NCBI GenBank assembly: GCA_002412765.1
Contig: DHVR01000032.1
Location: forward strand, 4,637 to 68,636
From: Leptolinea sp. UBA5203
GTDB lineage: Bacteria > Chloroflexota > Anaerolineae > Anaerolineales > Anaerolineaceae
Length of the DNA: 64,000 nucleotides
Direction: 5' to 3'
Position numbers and translations under genes: made by a program
Shown: positions 57,669 to 64,000 of the stretch, piece after piece
How positions within the stretch are numbered: position 1 is the first letter of the stretch
Layout: each line of letters starts with the position of its first letter
Notes under the pieces: model-generated
What the model was told of the DNA's origin: nothing
Database searches by the model: none
What the model saw: the letters and a program-made list of their open reading frames with translations, nothing else

Positions 57669-58336
57669 ACTTGCCCCGTCTGCATGGTCCGAATCGCGGA
57701 TCTCAATGTGATCCATCCACTAATCATGAGCAGGACAAACCAGAGTAGACCAAAAACCAGGGAAGATTGTCCAAAGGTAAGCGGGATAAACAACATCAGG
57801 GTGGAGAGACCTGCGCCCACCAGGCCGAGCCACTGATACCGTAAAAGCCCAAATTCTCGTCCCACGCCGATCAAAGTAAATCCGAATCCCCAACCGGTGG
57901 CTGCCCAAATCATCCTTAAAACAAAGCTATTCTCCACCCATCCTCTTGAACGCATGAACAGGCTGATGGAAATGCTCGCGATAATAATCACTGCCGAGAG
58001 GATGTTTACCCGGCGTGAAACCATCCATTTTGAGGCATTGACCATACCACTATTACGCCAAAGCCAGCGCTGGCGAATTTTTTTCATCAGCCAGAGCATT
58101 CCCCAGACGGCCAGGATTAAGAGCAGCATGGGCAACATACCGATCCAGGCAGCCCAGCGGCCATATCTTAAGCTCAAATTTCCAATGAAGGTGATCCAAA
58201 AGGGTTCGAAGCTAATCCAGGATGTCACCCCGCCAAAACCCAACAGGATGGCTAATTGAAAATCCCGCAAGCCGTCCGAAAATTCATAGCGCCGTGTCTT
58301 TTGAATGAGTTGGTCTACACTGGTCTGAGTATCCAT
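57665..58336 (-). CDS. hypothetical multi-pass membrane protein
   Basis: About six hydrophobic helices (FQLAILLGFGGVTSWISFEP, WAAWIGMLPMLLLILAVWGM, NILSAVIIIASISISLFM, then FGFTLIGVG, YQWLGLVGAGLSTLMLFIPL, VFGLLWFVLLMISGWITL). I start at ATG 58336, eight bases after GAGGTTAGG; 223 aa. It is translationally coupled to the winged-helix regulator, an arrangement common in Gram-positives and Chloroflexota. Function unknown. Confidence 0.78.
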   Translation of the reverse strand: MDTQTSVDQLIQKTRRYEFSDGLRDFQLAILLGFGGVTSWISFEPFWITFIGNLSLRYGRWAAWIGMLPMLLLILAVWGMLWLMKKIRQRWLWRNSGMVNASKWMVSRRVNILSAVIIIASISISLFMRSRGWVENSFVLRMIWAATGWGFGFTLIGVGREFGLLRYQWLGLVGAGLSTLMLFIPLTFGQSSLVFGLLWFVLLMISGWITLRSAIRTMQTGQV

Positions 58337-58549
58337 CCTAACCTCACTTTCCATAAGGTTAGTGTAACAAATAAGGTTTGTAATGTCAACTAGTTTACAA
58401 TAAAGACATAACAAATTCAACCATTAAAAAAATATGAAAGGATCATTTCATCGCCTACCTGAATTAAACATACTTACAATTCACATTGCCTCATCTGAGC
58501 AACAAAGAATTCAATAGGTGAATTTAAAGAATCCGTATCTTTGTTTTAC

Positions 58550-59296
58550 TTAACGATTCAGGAGTATCTCAAGCATTCTGTCCGGGTTGGTCAGAAAATC
58601 CCGCATGATGGTGTAATGCTCGGTATCATGATAATCCACCCGGGATAGACCCGTGGCTGAACAAGAATAGATCCAGGCATCCGGGTAAGCCATCAGGATG
58701 GGGGAGTGGGTGGCGATGATAAATTGGGAATCCGTATTGATCAGATCATGCAGGCGGGACAAAACGGATAGTTGTCGTTGCGGGGAGAGTGCCGCCTCAG
58801 GCTCGTCCAGAATGTAAATGCCATGCCCCCCAAACCGGTTCATCATCAGCGCGAGAAAGGACTCCCCATGGGATTGTTCATGCAGGGAAAGCCCGCCATA
58901 TGAATTTATCACCGGCGGCCCACCTGATTCACGGTCCAGATTCTCTATCTCCGTGGCTACATTGAAGAAGCTCTCGGCTCTGAAAAAGAAACCGTCCTTG
59001 GGACGGCGAATCCCTTTGGCTACACTGATGAAATCATGCAAAACCGAATGAGAAGACCGTGTACCAAAATGAAAGTTTTTGGTTCCACCTTCGGGATTGA
59101 ATCCGAGCGAAACAGCAATGGCTTCCAGTAGAGTGGATTTTCCCGACCCGTTTTCACCAACCAGAAAAGTCACCTTTGGATGTAGCGTAAGCTGATCCAG
59201 GCTGCGAACGGCTGGTAAATTGAAAGGATACTGTTCAAACGATTCAACAGCCGTCCTTTTCAGGCTGATCTGACTAACATATTGGGTCGAGATCAT
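58550..59296 (-). CDS. AAA/ABC-type ATPase (RecF/SMC-like)
   Basis: A 248-aa P-loop ATPase with Walker A GENGSGKST, a signature-like GLSLHEQSHGESFLALMM, Walker B YILDEPEAALSP and H-loop IIATHSPIL. The order is that of ABC and SMC/RecF-type ATPases, but no coiled coil or membrane partner is present. Stand-alone members of this size are usually called predicted ATPases and may act in DNA repair or stress. No partner gene is adjacent. Confidence 0.88.
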   Translation of the reverse strand: MISTQYVSQISLKRTAVESFEQYPFNLPAVRSLDQLTLHPKVTFLVGENGSGKSTLLEAIAVSLGFNPEGGTKNFHFGTRSSHSVLHDFISVAKGIRRPKDGFFFRAESFFNVATEIENLDRESGGPPVINSYGGLSLHEQSHGESFLALMMNRFGGHGIYILDEPEAALSPQRQLSVLSRLHDLINTDSQFIIATHSPILMAYPDAWIYSCSATGLSRVDYHDTEHYTIMRDFLTNPDRMLEILLNR

Positions 59297-59408
59297 GGGT
59301 TAAGGAATCTCCGAAATCGTCTTTGAGGTTTAACAATGGTCTGGAATTTATTGGTTCTCCATTGGCAAATGTGGAGGATAAAAGCAAGGTGTTATTTTAT
59401 CAGCTCAG

Positions 59409-59774
59409 TTACTTCACTCCCTGATATACTGCGCGAAAATCAATGGGTGGGGTGGTCACTGCAAGATATTCAAAAACATCCCCGGAATTATTCCACAGAC
59501 CATGGACTTCCCCAATGGCAAAGCGCACCACATCTCCGGCTTCGATGGTCTGGGTGCGATAGTCCGCCAGGAGCAATTCTCCCTGACCCTGAAAGGCAAT
59601 CCAGATTTGTTCAGAGGCTGAGTGTTGATGCCGTTCATTTCGCGTTCCTGGAGATACTCGTACACGGGAGATGGTTGCCATTTCCGAGGAGGAATTTTCC
59701 GGAGAAATTAATTGATGGGATTCAATCCCAGGGTTGAGTAGAATTTTTATGTTGTCTTTTTTGATCAGTTCCAT
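59409..59774 (-). CDS. cupin-domain protein
   Basis: A 121-aa single cupin. Motif 1 is G-T-R-N-E-R-H-Q-H-S-x3-E-Q (RNERHQHSASEQIWI), with two His and the Glu, and motif 2 is AGDVVRFAIGEVHGLWN with the last His. These four ligands usually hold one metal. The role is open, as small cupins range from isomerases to dioxygenases and sensors. Convergent with no one; the ATPase upstream is on the same strand. Confidence 0.86.
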   Translation of the reverse strand: MELIKKDNIKILLNPGIESHQLISPENSSSEMATISRVRVSPGTRNERHQHSASEQIWIAFQGQGELLLADYRTQTIEAGDVVRFAIGEVHGLWNNSGDVFEYLAVTTPPIDFRAVYQGVK

Positions 59775-60115
59775 GGTTTCTCTCCTGTGCCTATCTTGTC
59801 AATCGTGTGATTTCTACTTTGATAAACTGCTGCAATTATGCCATAACTCATGGAAATTGAACTTGAACAGAACTGTGAATTCCAAAATGTGAAGAAAAGA
59901 AGCAGGTGTAGTGAATTCCTTATCACCTTCAACTTGACGCCAAAGAGATACAAGTGTTTTAGTATTTCACTTAACCTCTCTACATGTGCAAATCCAACCT
60001 TAAAGGAACTCATGGTTTCTGTTTCTTTTCCGATTATATGAGAACCAGTCATGAGGCTTGTTGTTGGTTATCTAGCACGATTGGATTTATCTACATAAAA
60101 AATGGGAGCTGAGAC
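59775..60115. other. intergenic region before the DUF1521-type gene
   Basis: AT-rich with no clear promoter. Frames crossing it show no protein-like pattern or ribosome sites. No repeats were found. Confidence 0.45.
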
Positions 60116-61042
60116 ATGGATGTTTCAAACAATCTGGATAACTTATTGATCGCCCGGGACCTGATCCAATATGCCCAACAGGCGCAAGACCGTAGGGATG
60201 GCAAAAAGGTTGACGAAAAGACTATTAAAGAAAAAATGGAAGCGGACAAAGTGCTGTTAAGTGGGAATGTTCCAGCCGTACAAAATGATCTAAAAGTGAC
60301 TCAGCAGCAACCTGAAGAAACCCAGATTAAGCTTTCTGATTTGATAGCCCAGCTCAAGAGTTTGGAGAAACAGCAGTCTGAACAAGGAACCGTCCAGGTT
60401 CAAATGAGTTTTCAACAAACCATCGAACGCGAAGCCAGTTTAAGTTATTCCGTTCTGGAAAAAGTGGACGGCCTGGTGCGCGTCTCCAAAACCGTTGCTG
60501 AAACGGATCGCTATCGCTTTGATTTCACCGACGGCAGCACCTTTAAAATCACCGATAAATGGAGCAACCGTTCCACCACCATTTGGGGAGATCCCCATGT
60601 GGATGTGGACGATGTGGCAGGCAATTACGACGGCGATTTTAAGGATATGAAAGGCAGTAATACACAGACTACCATGATGCTTCAGGACGGCACGCGCGTT
60701 ACCTTTACTGCCCTGGATGAAGGCTTGATCGCATCTGTAGATATCTATAAGGGAACACAGCATCTGAATGGCATTGGACAGGATTCCAGATTGTGGAGTG
60801 AAGAAAAAGGACTATTCTCCTCTGCGGTGGATTCAAAAACAGCCAGTTCTTCCTCTGTGCCGATGGGGGATGTGGTTTACGCCGGCGGGGATGGCAACGA
60901 TTGGTTCACCAGCGCGGGTCAATTGCTCTGGGGAAAAACCACCGGCCCTACCGTCACCAGCCGACCCTACGCCGTGATGCAATTTGAATATCACGAAAAA
61001 ATCACCCAGTCCTTAAGTATTGAGGTGACGAAACAAGGGTAG
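60116..61042 (+). CDS. DUF1521-like protein with metal-induced autocleavage motif
   Basis: A 308-aa protein without signal peptide. The first ~100 residues are helical and polar (ARDLIQYAQQAQDRRDGKKV, then KLSDLIAQLKSLEKQ). The second part has FDFTDGSTFKITDKWSNRST, then TIWGDPHVDVDDVAGNYDGD, then TTMMLQDGTRVTFTA. The G-D159-P160-H-V-D sequence is the autocleavage site of the MIIA (DUF1521) domain, where calcium or another metal triggers Asp-Pro bond breakage, as in the rhizobial effector NopE1. The acidic residues after it (D163, D165, D166) would bind the metal. A role in secretion or signalling here is unknown. Confidence 0.78.
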   Translation: MDVSNNLDNLLIARDLIQYAQQAQDRRDGKKVDEKTIKEKMEADKVLLSGNVPAVQNDLKVTQQQPEETQIKLSDLIAQLKSLEKQQSEQGTVQVQMSFQQTIEREASLSYSVLEKVDGLVRVSKTVAETDRYRFDFTDGSTFKITDKWSNRSTTIWGDPHVDVDDVAGNYDGDFKDMKGSNTQTTMMLQDGTRVTFTALDEGLIASVDIYKGTQHLNGIGQDSRLWSEEKGLFSSAVDSKTASSSSVPMGDVVYAGGDGNDWFTSAGQLLWGKTTGPTVTSRPYAVMQFEYHEKITQSLSIEVTKQG

Positions 61043-61108
61043 TCATTAAGAAAATGCCGCCGGGTAACCAGTTTGCCTTGCGGATTGCATCTTATTTATT
61101 GGGTAACC

Positions 61109-61660
61109 TCAGAAGAGGAAGGGGACGAATCTCTTCGTGGTTTTAATGTATTCCCGGTACTCATCGCCAAAAAAGGCGATACATTCCATTTCATCCGCCC
61201 GGGCGGTGGCGAAGAGAAACGCGGTTGCCACGCTTGCCAGGCACACACCCAGCAGACTGGGGGCTTTGAAGAAAGCTCCCCAATTAAGAAACAGTAGCGA
61301 ACTGTATAGCGGGTGACGGATATAGTGATAAATTCCTGTGGTGATCAATTGAGTTGTTTTTTCAAAAGCCAGTAACTGCGGTTCCCCTTCCCTTTGCTCG
61401 GCTGGCTTCCCTCGGGTTGCTAGGGAACGGACCCCCAAAATCAGGGGTGGAATGGCCATTACCAACAAAGTCCAGGCGATTAGTTGATTCCAGGCCAGGG
61501 GGTTCCGAAACCAGTCTTTAAAATTCACTATGATTAACAACCCAATAGCTTCCCAGGCGAAGAAGCGATAGAAACCGTGGGATCCGGCTACTTGTAAGGA
61601 ACGCCATGAAAAGACGATCAGGGCCACGGTCAGAATAAGGGAGGCTATTAACTCACTCAT
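61109..61660 (-). CDS. isoprenylcysteine carboxyl methyltransferase-like / PEMT family membrane protein
   Basis: A 183-aa membrane protein with about five hydrophobic segments. The C-terminal signature TGIYHYIRHPLYSSLLFLNW, with R-H-P-x-Y, then FGDEYREYIKTTKRFVPF, is that of the PEMT/ICMT-like methyltransferases, which use SAM at the membrane surface. I start at ATG 61660 (GGAG AAAAT upstream). Substrate unknown (NnrU-like and lipid methylases share this fold). It is convergent with the DUF1521-like gene. Confidence 0.85.
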   Translation of the reverse strand: MSELIASLILTVALIVFSWRSLQVAGSHGFYRFFAWEAIGLLIIVNFKDWFRNPLAWNQLIAWTLLVMAIPPLILGVRSLATRGKPAEQREGEPQLLAFEKTTQLITTGIYHYIRHPLYSSLLFLNWGAFFKAPSLLGVCLASVATAFLFATARADEMECIAFFGDEYREYIKTTKRFVPFLF

Positions 61661-61762
61661 ATTTTCTCCAGCATGGAGCGTCTTATAAAGATTATGAATA
61701 AGAATCTTTTTAAAGTATACCGATAATTCCATATTCTAAAAGGAGAACATGATCAGTAAATA

Positions 61763-61795
61763 AATAAGAGATGCGTATTGTACGCATCCCTTATT
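61763..61795. terminator. terminator downstream of the cytochrome-like lipoprotein
   Basis: AATAAGAGATGCGTA pairs with TACGCATCCCTTATT with one mismatch around TTG, 63 bases past the minus-strand gene end. Confidence 0.85.
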
Positions 61796-61858
61796 AACTA
61801 CTCGAAATGTGATTTTACCGATTTGTTGAAAATCAGTCAGAGGGTTAGCTGGAAAGTA

Positions 61859-62233
61859 TCATCGGCTTAGCAAATACTCAATAATCATCTGTTTCTCTTC
61901 CTCAGTAATCTTTGCGCCATAGCCAATCATCCGATCCAGGGTGGTGTTCCACTCTTCCCGGGATTTATTGGCGTTGAAGATGCGATCAACATCATGATTG
62001 CCGGCTACTTTTTCCTTGATCAGGGCTTCCATATCCATGGGAGCAGCCTCTTGCTCAATGGTCGGCTCAACGGGTTGTTCCTCTGACGCTATTGAGGTTT
62101 CTTCCACCTGCATGGTTGGCTCTATCACAGGTTGAGTTGAAGCTGCTGGTGTGTTTGTTTGAGGTGCACAAGCTGTGATCATCAAAACCATTATGAGACC
62201 CAAACCCATCATAATTGGATTATTATTTTTCAT
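61859..62233 (-). CDS. lipoprotein with degenerate cytochrome c-like domain (CxxCH lost)
   Basis: A 124-aa lipoprotein: lipobox MITACAP with C22, an acidic Pro/Glu-rich linker to ~65, and a C-terminal ~50-residue segment. In that segment, EKVAGNHDVDRIFNANKSRE then EWNTTLDRMIGYGAKITEEE matches the tail of class I cytochromes c of the QHNDH/cyt-c lipoprotein type, including EEW..T.DRM..YGA.. and a final IIEYL. The heme-binding CxxCH position reads V76-A-G-N-H80, so both cysteines are gone while the His remains. It cannot hold a covalent heme. ATG 62233 has AAGGAG seven bases upstream. Confidence 0.8.
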   Translation of the reverse strand: MKNNNPIMMGLGLIMVLMITACAPQTNTPAASTQPVIEPTMQVEETSIASEEQPVEPTIEQEAAPMDMEALIKEKVAGNHDVDRIFNANKSREEWNTTLDRMIGYGAKITEEEKQMIIEYLLSR

Positions 62234-62313
62234 CTTGTTCTCCTTTTTTATATAAGACAAATAATATCTAATTAAGAACAATAAGTCAAATGGAGAACAA
62301 TGGATTAGAAAAG

Positions 62314-62934
62314 TTATTTTTGTGCCACCACGTATAAATTCGGTGGATCAGGAAAAAGATTTTCAACCCGCACAATTTTGAAGCCTGCTTTTTCAATGTG
62401 AGCAGTCAATTCTCCCGCAGCCATGTAGTGAATGAAGGGTAGAATTTTCAATTTCATCAAAATATTCATGATGAGTGGTTTGAGTCCTTTTTGTTTAGCA
62501 ACACAATCGGTGACGGATAAGAAATACCCCTTTTCCGGCAGCATGTTGTAGATCACTGCAAGCTTTTCGTCTAGGTCTGCCAGGAAATAAAGCACATTGA
62601 AAGCAGAAATTACATCATAGGTACCGCCTTGAGTTGCCTCATCTTCCAGTGTGGCAACCTTGTAGGAAATGTTGCTAATGCCTTCCTGCTCGGCTTTTTG
62701 CCGGGCCTTGGCGATCATGTTTTCCGAGATGTCGATGCCCGTAATGGATTGTACCTGTGCAGCAATGGGGTTGCTGATAATGCCTGTGCCGCAGGCAAAA
62801 TCCAGCAACCGGTCATCCGCTTGTACATATTCACGGGTGAGCTCAATAGTTTTCTGATAGGCATCGGCGTATTTTTTATTGACGTTGATGTCGTAGTTCT
62901 CGGCAAGTTTGTTCCAGAAATCTTTTGCGTTCAT
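62314..62934 (-). CDS. class I SAM-dependent methyltransferase
   Basis: A 206-aa methyltransferase: motif I is LLDFACGTGIISNPIAA, then GIDISENMIAKARQKAE, motif II DVISAFNVLYFLADL and GYFLSVTDCVAK. The type is that of UbiE/COQ5-like small-molecule methylases. I start at ATG 62934 (MNAKDFWNKLAENYD, as family members usually begin); the frame opens 11 codons earlier. Alone on its strand between the lipoprotein and the hydrolase genes. Substrate unknown. Confidence 0.88.
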   Translation of the reverse strand: MNAKDFWNKLAENYDINVNKKYADAYQKTIELTREYVQADDRLLDFACGTGIISNPIAAQVQSITGIDISENMIAKARQKAEQEGISNISYKVATLEDEATQGGTYDVISAFNVLYFLADLDEKLAVIYNMLPEKGYFLSVTDCVAKQKGLKPLIMNILMKLKILPFIHYMAAGELTAHIEKAGFKIVRVENLFPDPPNLYVVAQK

Positions 62935-63027
62935 GTTGTCCGTCCCTTTGTAATATTTGTGGTACATTAATTTTACCCCGATAATTCGGATATTTTTATC
63001 TAATTATATTTGTTTGGTTTGGATCCT

Positions 63028-63933
63028 CTAGAATTGATTCAAAATGAATTGCCAGGTTAGCTCCAGGATTGCGGTCATTTTTTCAGGTTCATTGGATATC
63101 ATCGTCACCACCGCGTTTTGCTCAGGCAGCATCACCACGTACTGGGCATACAAACCGTCCATGCGGTAGGAACCGGGGATGCGGTTCATCCAGATTTGGT
63201 AGCCATACCCACTAGTGTGATCAGCGGTGGCGAAGGGTTCCTTGAAATTAGCGGTACTGATTTGCTGCTGAGTTGCCTCAAGTACGTACTCCGCTGGTAC
63301 AAGCTGGCTGCCCTGCCATTGCCCCTTGTTCAGCATCAATTGCCCTGCTTTGGAAAGATCATGCACATTCATGTTCAGCCCCATACAGCCGAAATTGATG
63401 CCGCAGCTATCCGCCAACCAGGTAACCTCATGCACCCCCAGCGGCTCGAACAAGCGCGGGGTGAGGAAATCCAACAGACTTCTTCCGGTGGATTTAGTGA
63501 TAAGTTTGGAAAGCAAATAGGTGGCGGCATTGTTGTAAAGGAAATGCGTGCCAGGCTGATGAATCAAAGGCTCATCAAAGAAGCAGGTTTCCAAGTCAAG
63601 CGGTTCGACTTTGGCCTCACTGGCTTTGCTTAATGGATCACGGTCATGCCCCGTACCCATACTGAGCAGATCATGGATGGTGAGCTGGTCAAAATCGGCT
63701 TCGTTTGCCGCCGGGAAATATTGGTGCAGTTTATCATGAATATCAAAATAGCCTTCATGAGCAGCCATGCCAATTGCCATAGAAGTAAATGTCTTGCTTA
63801 TCGACCAAAGCTGGTCGGGCAGCTCACCGGAAAAGGCATGCTCCGCTATGATATTGCCATGCTGGCGAATCACCAGCCTGCGGAGCTGTAGGTTTCGCTC
63901 GCTTACGTGTTGGATGAGGGTGGATAGGTTCAT
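63028..63933 (-). CDS. beta-lactamase-family serine hydrolase
   Basis: A 301-aa protein of the class C beta-lactamase/EstB/PBP4* family (PF00144). The nucleophile is in S44-I-S-K47 (SISKTFTSMAIG), the second catalytic motif is Y-N-N (FLYNNAATYLL), and the third region is TSGYGYQIW, replacing KTG. It lacks a signal peptide, so it is probably cytosolic and more likely an esterase or peptidase than a true lactamase. GTG/ATG choice is not an issue: ATG 63933. It ends the window on the minus strand; the last 67 bases are upstream sequence. Confidence 0.9.
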   Translation of the reverse strand: MNLSTLIQHVSERNLQLRRLVIRQHGNIIAEHAFSGELPDQLWSISKTFTSMAIGMAAHEGYFDIHDKLHQYFPAANEADFDQLTIHDLLSMGTGHDRDPLSKASEAKVEPLDLETCFFDEPLIHQPGTHFLYNNAATYLLSKLITKSTGRSLLDFLTPRLFEPLGVHEVTWLADSCGINFGCMGLNMNVHDLSKAGQLMLNKGQWQGSQLVPAEYVLEATQQQISTANFKEPFATADHTSGYGYQIWMNRIPGSYRMDGLYAQYVVMLPEQNAVVTMISNEPEKMTAILELTWQFILNQF

Positions 63934-64000
63934 GGGGCTATTATAATGGATAGGGTGAAAATGGGAATCGGAGGAATGGGTAGGATTGTTTCTGTCCGTT

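Noticed and set aside
63028..63933. Calling the serine hydrolase a true beta-lactamase resistance gene
   Set aside because: There is no signal peptide and the KTG motif is replaced, which fits esterase- or peptidase-like members better.
63955..64000. Start of a plus-strand gene (GGAGGA followed by ATGGGTAGG) at the window edge
   Set aside because: Only eight codons are visible, too few to support a coding call.

Overview
The window looks like a chromosome segment of a Chloroflexota (Anaerolineae-like) bacterium. This rests on the mix of gene families: MglA/roadblock clusters, many diderm-style lipoboxes ending A-C or S-C, a short RRM protein with a glycine-rich tail, and a stand-alone gatB. 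Moderate GC and plain sigma70-type promoters fit but are not diagnostic, so the phylum call is inference. Most of the window is ordinary core genome, broken by two accessory stretches (about 12.2-21.4 kb and 36.2-37.6 kb).

Layout. 1-3.6 kb: the 3' end of a soluble-type chemoreceptor with a CZB zinc domain, a sugar-nucleotide nucleotidyltransferase and an aminotransferase. 3.9-7.6 kb: a minus-strand operon of roadblock/LC7 proteins around an MglA-like GTPase. 7.9-12.1 kb: gatB, a glutamate dehydrogenase with a long leader, and a MOSC protein. 12.2-21.4 kb: accessory region opened by tRNA-Asn, with decayed copies of the tRNA tail, a truncated HNH restriction gene, a 324-bp tandem duplication carrying a MerR-type promoter, a BtrH-like gene with its MerR regulator, a DUF433/DUF5615 toxin-antitoxin pair whose toxin is frameshifted, a DEAD-box helicase with a structured leader, and an AT-rich island with a DUF2513 pseudogene. 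21.5-30.9 kb: housekeeping and small enzymes (Yip1, GNAT, Imm-5-like, Dabb, LacI with an iron alcohol dehydrogenase, prfC, arsC).

31.2-36.2 kb is a tight TetR-controlled operon (membrane protein, MFS transporter, dipeptide-epimerase-like enolase-superfamily enzyme, M20 peptidase), which looks like a peptide uptake and breakdown unit. 36.4-37.5 kb holds a RAYT (HUH, REP-associated) transposase followed by three copies of a palindrome. At least five unrelated palindrome families in the window share GTAG...CTAC ends. 37.6-44.6 kb: membrane protein, SDR, RRM protein, Nudix, GGDEF, methyltransferase, thioesterase.

44.8-49.4 kb is the most unusual gene set: a small Tat-exported protein facing a nucleotidyltransferase / PqqD-like / HprK-like kinase operon and an S66 (MccF-type) peptidase. 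49.6-57.2 kb: an ECF sigma/anti-sigma pair and several lipoproteins, two of them beta-propellers. 57.3-64 kb: a regulator/membrane pair, an ATPase, a cupin, a DUF1521-type protein with the metal-induced autocleavage motif GDPHVD, a PEMT-like methyltransferase, a cytochrome-like lipoprotein that lost CxxCH, a methyltransferase and a beta-lactamase-family hydrolase. No CRISPR array, rRNA or complete prophage is visible.
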